Shown here one piece after another: positions 41,430 through 50,999 of a DNA stretch of 64,000 nucleotides (within the stretch, counting starts at the first letter, position 1; every line of letters starts with the position of its first letter). The stretch covers positions 1 to 64,000 of the forward strand of contig JBCBCY010000014.1 in NCBI GenBank assembly GCA_038530285.1. The letters are read 5' to 3'. This stretch comes from JASJAR01 sp038530285. Its GTDB lineage: Bacteria; Pseudomonadota; Alphaproteobacteria; Rhodobacterales; Rhodobacteraceae. Under the pieces are notes generated by a model. The model saw nothing but the letters and a program-made list of their open reading frames with translations, did no database searches and was not told the origin of the DNA. The position numbers were made by a program, and so were the translations under genes.

Positions 41430-44317
41430 GCGACCTGAACCTCACTCACTGGGTCTTGCCAAGCGGGAATTGAGAGTTGAGAGACGCTGGCTGCGAGTTG
41501 CTGAAAGTTGTCAAAGCCAAAGGAGCGGGCGATCTCCCACGGAGCAACGGCGGTTCCGGACCGTGAAATGAGCTCAGCGGCGATCTTGAATTCCTCAAAT
41601 CCCTCTCTGCCTTCAGCGTACCCGTGACGTTTGTAGTGTTCCATTGCGTCGGGCAGGAGCCCCTTTACTTCAATAGCTTCATCTACTTCCGTATATATTT
41701 CGCGATACGCGCGCTCACTTTGACCATATCTATCGGCAATCTCTGCCAGAACAAGTGGCATGAGCTTGGCGGAGCCATTTGCAAAGGATGCTGCTTTGGC
41801 TATGATCGAGCCAGCATCGGTGTGCGACGGCTGGAGCGTTAGGAATAGCTGGCACAGCTTGTCAAACGCGGTGCCTTTTGCAGCGGTCAATGGTGCTGAC
41901 AAAACGGCGAACCATTCCATGGCCACATCCGTTAGATATGGCAAGTCATCCAGCTTTTTTTCTAGATATGTGAGTGCGTCTTCAGGCCGATCAATAAGCG
42001 CAAGACTGAGTACTGTCGTTGCAACATCGTCGATCGTTTCTTCCGTTTGGACGGGGAGGTTGAGCAGCTTGGTTCTTTCGGTTCGGTGGGGCTCGGCCTG
42101 CTCTTTGCGCTCTCCAGGGGACGTTAACGAAGCCCAAGTTCGCTTCATTCGTCCAGCATCAATTCGATCCGCATAATCAGACAATAACTCGAATGCCAGG
42201 GAATGATTTGTACCAGATTGCAAAAGGCCGGAAAGAACATCCGAATTGGCACTGATCTTGGCCTCCCAGATTTGCCGATTTTCAAGGTCTTCGTTTGCTC
42301 TTTTCCCGGCCGTCACGCTCAAGAGATCACGAATTGCGCGATCGTTAGGCATAATATCACGGGCGCTCAGAATTCGACGATAATTCCGAAGTGGCGAAGT
42401 TTGTGAAATCATGCTTGGTCGATCAACCTCATAGAGATAGAGAGGTTCAGGGCAGATCTCAATTCGGCCGCCTGTTTGGGCGACTTTAAGCATAAATTCA
42501 AAGTCCTCATATCCGACCCCGCGCAGTTCGGTGTATCCGTCGATCCGATCGTAAGCGTCGCGCCGGATCAGCGCAGTGGCCGAACCAAAGACATTCTGCT
42601 GCGTTCCCAAGGACAATGGACCTCCGAGGGGAAAAAAGGATAGTTTCTGGTCAAACTCTTCGAGTGCCTCCACACCTTCGCGTCGACGGTGCTCTTCCAT
42701 GAAGTAGTTCGGACAATTGATGACATCCGAACCTGTCAGAAGGGCCGCCCGGACCAAGGTTGAGACCAGATGTCCGAAGGCAAGATCGTCATCGTCTAGA
42801 AAAATCAGGAACTCGCCGGTGCCTGCGCGGGCTGCGGTATTTCGAGCAGCCCCGAGATATGCATTTTCCTGCCGGATCACGCGACCGCCGAAGCGGTCCA
42901 GGATGGTTTCAACGGTTTTGAGTGTCTTTTGAGCCTCTTCACTCTTTGACCCGTCATCGACAACGATGATCTCGAGGTTGGGATAATCCTGACGGATCGC
43001 GGTCCACACAGCATCGAGAAGTTTGCGGGGTCGTTCATAGTGCGTGATCCCGAATGTCACGCGCGGTGTTGGCAGATCGTCCGGAACAGGGTGGCGGTTT
43101 GACACCGTGCCGGGCCCATCGGGGCTGTGGAATTCGAGCCAGTCCTGCTCGAATTGTTCAGGAGGGCGTGCAAATCGTGTCGGCACCAAAGAAGCATTCA
43201 GATGGGTCCGCAACGTCTCGGCAATGCCCTCTGGGGTGGGATCAAAAAGATGGCTTTCATGCTGGTCTTGCGAGACCATCTCTGGTCCCCCCCCGTTTTT
43301 GGTCGATAGGGTCGGTTTCCCAAGCGCTATGGCCTCCATCACCGTATACGGCAGGTTTTCCACAGGGCTCGGGATAACGACAATCGAGCCATTTCGTTCG
43401 GCCAGATACTGCATCGCCTCTGATCGACCAAAGTTCGGGATGACGCGAACTTCGGCTGTCAGCGCTTTCATCATATCGGTGATGACCATGCCGGAATGGC
43501 GGCCGCCGACCTGACTGAAGCCGCCCAACAAGGTGATCCTCACCCCGTCAAGTTCCCTGTCTTTGTCCAGGATCTGGATTGCCTTGAGAAAGTTGATGAG
43601 GCCCTTGCGTTCTTCATGGCGGCCGAACATGATAATCTCGCTTGCGTATCCGGATGAAGCACTTTGCTGCGACAACATTCGGATGCGCTTGATCGAACCG
43701 GTTATGACATTGGGAATGACGTGGCGGTTTTCCTTTTCGGGCAAATCGAAGTCATTCTCTTCAAGCCAATCTAAAAGGTATTGACTGGGCGAAACCAATT
43801 GATCCGCCCATTCGATCGAGCAGCGTTCCATGTGATCGACGCGCAATTGGTCAGGGTGGGTGAAGAGCGTTTGATTTGCATCAATCGTCCAACTGGTTGG
43901 GCCATGCAACTGAACCACAATTGTGGTGGTTTCGAAATCCAAACCACAACGCTTCGCTTCTTGCGTCGCAAACCCAAGGCCTTTGAAATCGTGGAAATGG
44001 ATCGTGTCGTAGGTCAGACCCAGATCCTGGATTGTTCGATATACGGTATAGGTCTTCTTTGAGTAATCCGCACCTTCATGGACGTATTTCTCAAAATCCG
44101 GGGTGACCAATCGAATACCCTGATCGGCAAAGTCAGCCATCTTTGATTGCGCAGTTTCCAAGGCGGCGTGATGGGCCGGTACATATAGCAGATCCACAGC
44201 ATGGCCGGACCGTGCGAGGGCTTGCGCCAATTCAAGAAAGGCCGCGCCAATCCCGCCTGAGGGCGGAATGTTACTTAATTCTTCGGTGACCAGAAGGATG
44301 CGCATAGAGTTATTCAT
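41426..44317 (-). CDS. Double glycosyltransferase: GT4-type plus GT2-type domains
   Basis: 963 residues. Residues 1-395 are a GT-B glycosyltransferase of the GT4 type (PSGGIGAAFLELAQAL, FGRHEERKGL at 231-240, and the nucleotide-sugar site PSPVENLPYTVMEAIALGKP). Residues about 419-660 are a GT-A/GT2 domain (IVVDDGSKSE at 451-460, DXD-like FLDDDDLAFG at 506-515, GVGYEDFEFMLK). The tail from 660 is helical; at 871-905 it has a DEAIEVKGLLPDAMEHYKRH/GYAEGRE motif like the repeats often attached to large glycosyltransferases and sulfatases. Base composition is more A+T-rich than in neighbours, a sign of transfer. Confidence 0.85.
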   Translation of the reverse strand: MNNSMRILLVTEELSNIPPSGGIGAAFLELAQALARSGHAVDLLYVPAHHAALETAQSKMADFADQGIRLVTPDFEKYVHEGADYSKKTYTVYRTIQDLGLTYDTIHFHDFKGLGFATQEAKRCGLDFETTTIVVQLHGPTSWTIDANQTLFTHPDQLRVDHMERCSIEWADQLVSPSQYLLDWLEENDFDLPEKENRHVIPNVITGSIKRIRMLSQQSASSGYASEIIMFGRHEERKGLINFLKAIQILDKDRELDGVRITLLGGFSQVGGRHSGMVITDMMKALTAEVRVIPNFGRSEAMQYLAERNGSIVVIPSPVENLPYTVMEAIALGKPTLSTKNGGGPEMVSQDQHESHLFDPTPEGIAETLRTHLNASLVPTRFARPPEQFEQDWLEFHSPDGPGTVSNRHPVPDDLPTPRVTFGITHYERPRKLLDAVWTAIRQDYPNLEIIVVDDGSKSEEAQKTLKTVETILDRFGGRVIRQENAYLGAARNTAARAGTGEFLIFLDDDDLAFGHLVSTLVRAALLTGSDVINCPNYFMEEHRRREGVEALEEFDQKLSFFPLGGPLSLGTQQNVFGSATALIRRDAYDRIDGYTELRGVGYEDFEFMLKVAQTGGRIEICPEPLYLYEVDRPSMISQTSPLRNYRRILSARDIMPNDRAIRDLLSVTAGKRANEDLENRQIWEAKISANSDVLSGLLQSGTNHSLAFELLSDYADRIDAGRMKRTWASLTSPGERKEQAEPHRTERTKLLNLPVQTEETIDDVATTVLSLALIDRPEDALTYLEKKLDDLPYLTDVAMEWFAVLSAPLTAAKGTAFDKLCQLFLTLQPSHTDAGSIIAKAASFANGSAKLMPLVLAEIADRYGQSERAYREIYTEVDEAIEVKGLLPDAMEHYKRHGYAEGREGFEEFKIAAELISRSGTAVAPWEIARSFGFDNFQQLAASVSQLSIPAWQDPVSEVQVA

Positions 44318-44377
44318 GTTTTGTTCTTCCGCTTTCTACTCTTAGTGGAACCGACAGATTCAATATCGATCCTCTGG

Positions 44378-45199
44378 TTACCGGGACAATTGCATGGTGC
44401 TGGGGGCTTCGAACGGTCGGCCCAAGACATCCCACACCTCTTCGAAAAGGGCGATGTAGCTCTGTGGAATTTCGAGATCCGCAAAGACGGACCAGTCGTC
44501 GCGGTGATGGGATTTGGGAGCGCGCCCTTCGACGGCTGCATGGTTTTTGGTCTTTGCCGTCAGCATGCCAGGCTCAAAATCACACCCGGCAGCCAGGCAA
44601 GCGCGCCGGATGGACGCTTCATAGTCGTCCGTCAGCTCTTCAAACGACAGCACCAGGTCGAAGTGATCGCGGCCATACAAAAAGATCTCCATGTATTTTG
44701 CGGCCGATTGAAGAACATCGACCGGTTTCCAATTCGTGTGCTGCATTCGCGAAACCGCAACATCAAACGGATTGCGCAGGATCGTCATGAAGGTCGCTTC
44801 CGGAAAGGTCTTGCGCAAGACCGTCCAATACCATTCAACCGGGATCTGGGTGACCGGCCCCCGCGCGCCCGGCAACTTGTGAAAATCCATATATGTAAAC
44901 GGAATGCCTGCTGGTTTGTGGAACCAGCGCGGCTTATCCGACGGGCAGGTCGCTGCCAGGGTTTTCTGCACGTAAAAGGCCGCTTTTTCATCCGGCTTGT
45001 CGGCCAAATGCCAGTCTTCTACGTCCAGCGGCATGAATGTCTGCTTTGAACCTTCCCAAACGCCGAAGATGAGCCCGCCGGTTTCGTCGCAGCTTTGAAA
45101 CTGGGAATGCCGGGCGAAGGTTTTCGACATCAGCGTGGTGCCAGAGCGGCCCAATCCAAGTAGGGTCACGGGTCGCGTCACGTTCCCGGGGTTTGGCAT
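44378..45199 (-). CDS. Sulfotransferase family protein
   Basis: 273 residues. The 5'-phosphosulfate loop of PAPS-dependent sulfotransferases is seen as LLGLGRSGTTLMSK near residue 14, and the 3'-phosphate motif as ILRNPFDVAVSRM in the middle. These proteins move sulfate from PAPS to carbohydrate or other hydroxyl groups. As first gene of the sulfotransferase - glycosyltransferase - galE operon, it probably modifies a surface polysaccharide. GGAG precedes the Met at 45199; an earlier Met (45214) is less likely. Confidence 0.82.
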   Translation of the reverse strand: MPNPGNVTRPVTLLGLGRSGTTLMSKTFARHSQFQSCDETGGLIFGVWEGSKQTFMPLDVEDWHLADKPDEKAAFYVQKTLAATCPSDKPRWFHKPAGIPFTYMDFHKLPGARGPVTQIPVEWYWTVLRKTFPEATFMTILRNPFDVAVSRMQHTNWKPVDVLQSAAKYMEIFLYGRDHFDLVLSFEELTDDYEASIRRACLAAGCDFEPGMLTAKTKNHAAVEGRAPKSHHRDDWSVFADLEIPQSYIALFEEVWDVLGRPFEAPSTMQLSR

Positions 45200-45464
45200 T
45201 GGCTTCTCCAACATTGCGAATGAGAAGGATCATTCGAGTTCCGTTGCCGCATCTCATATGATCATCTCAGTTAAATCGCGGTGAATCGAAGGGCACATTT
45301 CCAGACGGATCCGCCCTGGGGTCTCTGGGCCGATCTAACGTCCGGCCGGGCGGCAGTCGCTATTGGTGCAACCTGGCGTCCCTAGGGCACCATAGCCTTT
45401 GTGATTGCCGCAAACCGTCATTTCAATTCATAGTGCAGGACGTTCAACGCCGCCGGCTCAGGAT

Positions 45465-48374
45465 ATGACACCGATCATTCAATCGCTCTCAGACGCACTC
45501 CAACGCCGGGTCGCGGGCGACGTCATGTTCGATCGGTTCGCGCGCGGGCGCTATGCGACGGACGCCTCGCTTTATCAGATGATGCCATTGGGCGTGCTCT
45601 GTCCGAAGTCAGAGGAGGATATTCAGGCCGCCATCGAAACAGCGCGGGACCACGGCGTTCCGGTGCTGGCCCGTGGCAGCGGGACATCGCAATGTGGCCA
45701 AACGGTAAACACCGCGCTGGTTCTCGATAACACGCGATATTTCAATGATATTCTGGAACTGGACATCGAAGCCCGCCGCTGTGTCGTGCGCCCGGGCATT
45801 GTCCTTGATGAGTTGAACCGCGCGCTAAAGCCCCATGGTTTGTGGTTTCCTGTTGATGTCTCGACGGCGTCGCGCGCGACCATTGGCGGCATGACCGGGA
45901 ACAACTCCTGCGGTGGCAAATCGATCCGCTACGGGATGATGCGCGACAACGTCTTGTCGATTGAGGGGATTTTGGCCGATGGCACACGACACCGGTTTGG
46001 ACCCTTGGTCGGGGCGGCGTCGCCCGAGGTTCGCGCCTTGCAGGATGACCTTTTGGCACTTGGGGTACGTGAAGCGGCCGAGATTGAGGCGCGCTTTCCA
46101 AAGGTCATGCGCCGTGTTGGGGGCTACAACATCGACGCGCTTGTCCCCGGCGACGAGCCTGCGAACCTCGCACAGCTGCTGGTGGGGTCGGAAGGCACGC
46201 TGGCCTATTCCACGGCCATCGAACTGAAGCTTGCCCCGATCATGCGCGAAAAAGTTCTGGGGGTTTGTCATTTTCCGACCTTTCCCCAGGCCATGGACGC
46301 CGCGCAGCATCTGGTCACGCTGAACCCCCAGGGCGTGGAACTTGTGGACGCAACGATGATCGCGCTGGCCCGCGATATTCCGATTTTTCGCGACACGGTT
46401 GAGGCTTTCGTGACCGGCAAACCCGAAGCGCTGTTGCTGGTGGAGTTCGCGGAGGAAAACCCAAGCACGCACCCCCAAAAGCTGCGCGACCTCGAAGACA
46501 TGATGGGCGATCTGGGATTTGCCTGGGACAAGACCGGCCCACACTGGGGCGGTGTGACGCCGGTGCCGGACCCCGCGACGCAGGCCCGGATCGCGGATTT
46601 GCGCAGCTCAGGTCTGAACATCATGATGTCAATGAAATCGGACGGCAAACCCGTCTCCTTCGTCGAAGATTGCGCGGTCGAGCTGCCCGATCTTGCCGCC
46701 TATACAACTGGCCTGACCGAAATTTTCGAAAAACACGGCACGCGCGGGACGTGGTATGCCCATGCCTCGGTCGGGTGTTTGCATGTGCGCCCGGTTCTGA
46801 ACCTCAAGCTCGATCAGGACGTCGCGAGCATGCGCGCGATTGCGGAAGAATGCTTCGATCTGGTGGCGCGTTACAAAGGGTCCCATTCGGGCGAACATGG
46901 CGATGGGCTGGTACGCTCGGAGTTCCACGAAAGGATGTTCGGGCCCCGGATGGTGGCCAATTTTGCCGAAGTGAAGGCGCGGTTTGATCCCGGCGGGCTG
47001 TTCAATCCCGGCAAGATCGTCGATGCGCCGAAAATGGATGACCGCAGGCTATTTCGCTACGGGCCGGACTACGCGGTGCCTGAATTTGAGACCAGTCTGG
47101 ACTGGTCCGACTGGACGGGCGGCGGTGGCGGATTTCAGGGCGCGGTTGAGATGTGCAACAACAACGGGGCCTGCCGGAAGCTGAAAGGCGGCGTGATGTG
47201 CCCGTCGTTCCGGGTGACCCGCAACGAGCAGGACGTGACGCGGGGCCGCGCCAATACGCTTCGCCTTGCGATTTCGGGCCAGCTTGGACCAAACGCGCTG
47301 AGTTCTGACGCGATGGCTGAGACGATGAAGCTGTGCGTGTCCTGCAAAGGCTGCAAGCGCGAGTGTCCAACCGGCGTCGACATGGCGCGCATGAAGATTG
47401 AGGTTCAAGCGGCCCGCAACGCCAAACATGGGCTGAGCTTGCACGACCGGCTGGTCGCCTTTCTGCCCCGCTACGCCCCCAAGGCGGCGCGACTGAGCTT
47501 TGTGATGAACCTGCGCGACCGTGTGCCGGGCCTTGCCAGGCTGACAGAAAGGCTCACCGGGTTCACCGCGAAACGCGCCTTACCCAGCTGGCACGGTGAT
47601 CCCTTCAAAGACAGCGAAATTGATCACAGCGCGGCCCCCCAAGCGGTGCTTTTTGCCGATACGTTCAACCGCTACTTTGAGCCTGAGAACCTGCGCGCGG
47701 CCGTCAAGGTTCTGGGTGCGGCAAGGGTCCGGGTGGCACTGGCGCAAGCGCCTGAGGGCGAGCGGCCTTTGTGCTGTGGGCGCACGTTTTTGTCCGCCGG
47801 CCTGGTGGATGAGGCGCGCCAAGAGGCAACGCGCCTTGTGGCTGCACTTTTGCCCTTTGCCCGCCAGGGGATCCCCATCATCGGTCTTGAGCCCAGTTGC
47901 CTTTTGACCCTGCGCGATGAAATCCCCGCTTTGCTGCCTGGGCCGGACGCGGACCTCTTGGCCGGGCAGGCGAAAATGCTGGAAGAATTTATCGCCGACC
48001 AGGACGACAATCCCGATTTCGCGCTGCCGCTTTCGTCACCGGCCCCCAAGGTCCTGCTTCATGGCCATTGCCACCAAAAGGCCCTGGGCGTGATGTCGTC
48101 GATTGAAAAAACCCTCGCGCGGCTGCCGCACACAGACGTCGAACTGGTCGAGACAAGCTGTTGCGGCATGGCGGGTGCCTTTGGATACGGGACCAAAACA
48201 CATGAGGTGTCGCGCAAGATGGCCGAACTGGACCTTGTCCCTGCCGTTCGGGCCTGCGCGGAAGACACCATCATCGTCGCCGATGGCACCTCGTGTCGCC
48301 ACCAAATCGCAGACCTTACGGACCGAAAGCCGATGCATATCGCGCGCCTGTTGGAACGCGCGTTGCGCCCCTGA
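45465..48374 (+). CDS. FAD- and Fe-S-containing 2-hydroxyacid dehydrogenase (YdiJ / D-2-hydroxyglutarate or D-lactate dehydrogenase type)
   Basis: 969 residues. The N-terminal PCMH-type FAD domain includes VLARGSGTSQCGQ and TIGGMTGNNSCGGKSIRYG. The FAD-oxidase C domain ends near KFDP-type GLFNPGKIVDAPKMD. An iron-sulfur region carries CNNNGACRKLKGGVMCPSFR and LCVSCKGCKRECPTGVDMAR. C-terminal CCG motifs are LCCGRTFLSAG, LEPSCLLTL, HGHCHQKAL and ETSCCGMAGAFG. It oxidises a 2-hydroxyacid and passes electrons to the quinone pool or a carrier. Start: ATG 45465 chosen; a TTG at 45405 would add 20 non-conserved residues. First gene of the second catabolic island. Confidence 0.85.
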   Translation: MTPIIQSLSDALQRRVAGDVMFDRFARGRYATDASLYQMMPLGVLCPKSEEDIQAAIETARDHGVPVLARGSGTSQCGQTVNTALVLDNTRYFNDILELDIEARRCVVRPGIVLDELNRALKPHGLWFPVDVSTASRATIGGMTGNNSCGGKSIRYGMMRDNVLSIEGILADGTRHRFGPLVGAASPEVRALQDDLLALGVREAAEIEARFPKVMRRVGGYNIDALVPGDEPANLAQLLVGSEGTLAYSTAIELKLAPIMREKVLGVCHFPTFPQAMDAAQHLVTLNPQGVELVDATMIALARDIPIFRDTVEAFVTGKPEALLLVEFAEENPSTHPQKLRDLEDMMGDLGFAWDKTGPHWGGVTPVPDPATQARIADLRSSGLNIMMSMKSDGKPVSFVEDCAVELPDLAAYTTGLTEIFEKHGTRGTWYAHASVGCLHVRPVLNLKLDQDVASMRAIAEECFDLVARYKGSHSGEHGDGLVRSEFHERMFGPRMVANFAEVKARFDPGGLFNPGKIVDAPKMDDRRLFRYGPDYAVPEFETSLDWSDWTGGGGGFQGAVEMCNNNGACRKLKGGVMCPSFRVTRNEQDVTRGRANTLRLAISGQLGPNALSSDAMAETMKLCVSCKGCKRECPTGVDMARMKIEVQAARNAKHGLSLHDRLVAFLPRYAPKAARLSFVMNLRDRVPGLARLTERLTGFTAKRALPSWHGDPFKDSEIDHSAAPQAVLFADTFNRYFEPENLRAAVKVLGAARVRVALAQAPEGERPLCCGRTFLSAGLVDEARQEATRLVAALLPFARQGIPIIGLEPSCLLTLRDEIPALLPGPDADLLAGQAKMLEEFIADQDDNPDFALPLSSPAPKVLLHGHCHQKALGVMSSIEKTLARLPHTDVELVETSCCGMAGAFGYGTKTHEVSRKMAELDLVPAVRACAEDTIIVADGTSCRHQIADLTDRKPMHIARLLERALRP

Positions 48375-48393
48375 GGGACCGGTAGATTTTAAA

Positions 48394-48409
48394 CCAATCG
48401 CTCTATTGG
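48394..48409. promoter_or_regulatory. FadR-type operator, copy 1
   Basis: CCAATCGCTCTATTGG fits CCAAT-N6-ATTGG exactly, 64 nt upstream of the first fumarylacetoacetase-fold gene; the palindrome extends to AACCAAT/ATTGGTT. The same pattern occurs at 49883-49898 beside the GntR gene. Confidence 0.72.
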
Positions 48410-48472
48410 TTCAATTGAACTCTCCGGGGCCAGCCTTTATGCCGCGCCGAACACCCAACCCGGAGCTTGCCC

Positions 48473-49156
48473 ATGTCTGACTATGTAATCCCCGCCCCAT
48501 CGGTCACGTCGATCCCCGTTGCTTCGGGCGGGTCTTTCCCGGTGCGGCGCGTCTATTGCATTGGGCGCAACTACGCCGCACATGCCATTGAGATGGGCCA
48601 TGATCCCGACCGCGAGCCGCCGTTTTTCTTTCAAAAGAACCCCAACAACCTCGATACGACGGGGGAGTTTCCCTATCCGCCGCATACCTCGGATGTGCAT
48701 CACGAGGCGGAACTGACCGTGGTTTTGAAATCGGGTGGGACGAATATTTCGGTCGAAGACGCGATGGATCATGTCTACGGCTATGCGCTGTCGCTTGATA
48801 TGACCCGGCGGGATCTGCAAGGCGAAATGAAGAAAGCGGGTCGCCCCTGGGAAATTGGCAAGGCGTTTGAACGCTCCGCCCCCATCGGTCCGATCCATAC
48901 GGTCGAGGCTGTCGGGCACCTAAGCGAAGGAGCCGTGACGCTGAAAGTGAACGGCGAGCTGCGCCAGGAAGGTGATCTGAACCAGCTGATCTGGAAAACG
49001 CCTGAGATGATTTCCTACCTGTCGGAGTATTTCGAACTGGCCGCCGGCGACGTGATCATGACGGGAACGCCGTCTGGGGTGGGCCCGGTCGTCAAAGGCG
49101 ATGTGATGGACGTGGAAATCGCCGCGCTCGGCACGCTAAGCGTCACCGTCACCTGA
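48473..49156 (+). CDS. Fumarylacetoacetate hydrolase family protein, short form
   Basis: 227 residues, a lone FAH catalytic domain: VYCIGRNYAAHAIEMG, metal site HHEAELTVVL and MTGTPSGVGPVVKGD near the C-terminus. The family includes acylpyruvases, 2-keto-diene hydratases and oxaloacetate decarboxylases; the precise reaction cannot be told. ATG 48473 is preferred over TTG 48467; CGGAGC lies upstream. It follows the dehydrogenase by about 100 nt that contain the operator. Confidence 0.87.
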   Translation: MSDYVIPAPSVTSIPVASGGSFPVRRVYCIGRNYAAHAIEMGHDPDREPPFFFQKNPNNLDTTGEFPYPPHTSDVHHEAELTVVLKSGGTNISVEDAMDHVYGYALSLDMTRRDLQGEMKKAGRPWEIGKAFERSAPIGPIHTVEAVGHLSEGAVTLKVNGELRQEGDLNQLIWKTPEMISYLSEYFELAAGDVIMTGTPSGVGPVVKGDVMDVEIAALGTLSVTVT

Positions 49157-49183
49157 CCGGCCGATCCTGCGCCGGGGCCGGCC

Positions 49184-49873
49184 CTAGGGTCGGTCCAGGG
49201 GGGCTTGGTCCATCGACATCAGGATGCGCCTATAGACCGAATGCAGGTGCTCTTTCATGGCATCTTCGGCCGCATCGCGGTCCTTGTCTTCGATCGCCTG
49301 GACGATCTGGGCGTGCTCAATAAAGCTTGAATAGTCCTTGGCCGGTTTGTCCGTCTTGCGGGGTTGGCCCCAAACCATGGATCGGCGGACCACGTTCAGC
49401 GTTTCGAAATAGTATAAAAACAGCTTGTTCTTGGCACTGCGCGCGATGGCAAAGTGCAATTTGTTGTCCCAGGCTTCATAGCTGCGCCAATCGCTGACCC
49501 CGCGGCAGCTCTCGGCGCAGGTGCGGATCTCTTCAAGGTCTGTGGACGTGCAATGCATCGCCGAAAGCCGCGCCAATTCCGGCTCGATGGTCAGGCGCAC
49601 CGAGGCGACGTTGTGGGGGGTGAGCTGATCGCGCAGGTACAGCACGTCATCAAGGTTCAAAACCGGGCGTTCGCCCACGAAGGTGCCGCGCCCGACATGG
49701 CGCCAGATCAGCCCGCGCGCTTCGAGCCGCGCCAGGGCGGTGCGCAATTGATTGCGGCTGACCCCCAGCTTTTCGCACATCGCCCGTTCAGGCGGCAATC
49801 GGTCGTTGTGGCCATAGCCTTCGGCCGCGATCATCTGCCGGATCCGCTGCACTAGAAGCTCGTTTTTCGGCAT
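49184..49873 (-). CDS. GntR family transcriptional regulator, FadR subfamily
   Basis: 229 residues: wHTH with LPPERAMCEKLGVSRNQLRT, then a helical FCD ligand domain (DNKLHFAIARSAKNKLF, EHAQIVQAIEDKDRDAAEDA). Expected to repress the flanking genes and to sense a small organic acid. An operator copy lies 10 nt upstream of its start. ATG 49873 was preferred over GTG 49882, which would touch the operator. Confidence 0.9.
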   Translation of the reverse strand: MPKNELLVQRIRQMIAAEGYGHNDRLPPERAMCEKLGVSRNQLRTALARLEARGLIWRHVGRGTFVGERPVLNLDDVLYLRDQLTPHNVASVRLTIEPELARLSAMHCTSTDLEEIRTCAESCRGVSDWRSYEAWDNKLHFAIARSAKNKLFLYYFETLNVVRRSMVWGQPRKTDKPAKDYSSFIEHAQIVQAIEDKDRDAAEDAMKEHLHSVYRRILMSMDQAPLDRP

Positions 49874-49882
49874 GACATCCAC

Positions 49883-49898
49883 CCAATTACGGAATTGG
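49883..49898. promoter_or_regulatory. FadR-type operator, copy 2
   Basis: CCAATTACGGAATTGG, a 16-bp near-perfect palindrome (CCAATT-ACGG-AATTGG), in the divergent region between the GntR gene and the second FAH-fold gene. It shares CCAAT-N6-ATTGG with 48394-48409. Confidence 0.75.
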
Positions 49899-50043
49899 TT
49901 GGTTGATTTCGCGCGATACTGCGCTCTTTGTCAATGTGGGGAGACTGCCGCAGCCGCGCTTGCCAACGTGCAAACCTGGCGCGCAGAGCGTGAAAACAGC
50001 CGGACAATCGGCGGGTCACGCAAACACCCCGGGGGGAGACGAA

Positions 50044-50937
50044 ATGAAACTTGCGACCCTATCCATCGCAGGCCAGCCGCGCGCTGCAGCTGCACTAAGG
50101 GATGGCCGATGGCTTGATATTTCTTCCGCTGGCGGAGGTTACGACAGCCTGCACGGCATCATATCGGGCGGCGACACAGCCCTTGCAGACCTCCGCGCGC
50201 TTGCATCCAAAGCGGAGGCGGGCGGTCACACCGATGGTGTGGTTGACGCCCCGAAATTTTTGTCGCCTGTGCCCCAGCCCCGCAAGAACGTTTTGTGCGT
50301 GGGCCGAAACTACGCCGAGCACATTGCCGAAGGCGACAGGGCGCAAAAACAGAACGTCGGCGTCACAGAACATCCGGTGTTCTTCACCAAGCCACCCACG
50401 GCGATTGTGCCGCCAGATGGTGATATTCTGGTGTTTCCCGAGGTGTCGACCGCCATCGACTATGAGGTTGAGTTGGCCGTGGTCATCGGCAAGCCGGGTC
50501 GTAACATCGCCCAATCGGCAGCAATGGACCACGTGTTCGGCTACACGATCCTGAACGATATCACGGCCCGCGATGTTCAACGCCGCCATGGTGGCCAGTA
50601 CTTCAAAGGCAAGGGGTTCGACGGATCTTGCCCCGTTGGGCCGTGGATCGTGACGGCAGATGACATTTCCGATCCGCACAATTTGTCGATCGGGCTGAGC
50701 GTCAATGGCGAGCAGCGCCAGAACGGCAATACCGCCGATATGATTTTCGATATCCCAACACTCATTGCTTCGTTGTCCCAAGGGATGACGTTGGAACCCG
50801 GTGACATCATCGCGACCGGCACACCGTCTGGTGTGGGATATGCGATGGACCCACCCCGGTTTTTGACAGCAGGCGACACCGTTGTCTGCACCGTGTCGGA
50901 CATCGGGGAGCTGAGGAATTCTGTCCGCGTCGCCTGA
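50044..50937 (+). CDS. Fumarylacetoacetate hydrolase family protein, long form
   Basis: 297 residues. An N-terminal small domain (MKLATLSIAGQPRAAAALRD) precedes the FAH catalytic domain: VLCVGRNYAEHIAEG, IDYEVELAVVIG with the metal Glu residues, DITARDVQRRHGGQYFKGKG and ATGTPSGVGYAMDPPRFL. This long form resembles ureidoglycolate lyase / 2,4-diketo-acid hydrolases (2,4-didehydro-3-deoxy-L-rhamnonate hydrolase type). It cleaves or hydrates a 2-keto acid. The ATG has GGGGGGAGACG upstream. Confidence 0.87.
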   Translation: MKLATLSIAGQPRAAAALRDGRWLDISSAGGGYDSLHGIISGGDTALADLRALASKAEAGGHTDGVVDAPKFLSPVPQPRKNVLCVGRNYAEHIAEGDRAQKQNVGVTEHPVFFTKPPTAIVPPDGDILVFPEVSTAIDYEVELAVVIGKPGRNIAQSAAMDHVFGYTILNDITARDVQRRHGGQYFKGKGFDGSCPVGPWIVTADDISDPHNLSIGLSVNGEQRQNGNTADMIFDIPTLIASLSQGMTLEPGDIIATGTPSGVGYAMDPPRFLTAGDTVVCTVSDIGELRNSVRVA

Positions 50938-50999
50938 GGAGACCGACGCATCAGCAGACAGACACTTCGGCAAAATTTTCTAAGGGAGGAGACCCAGAA

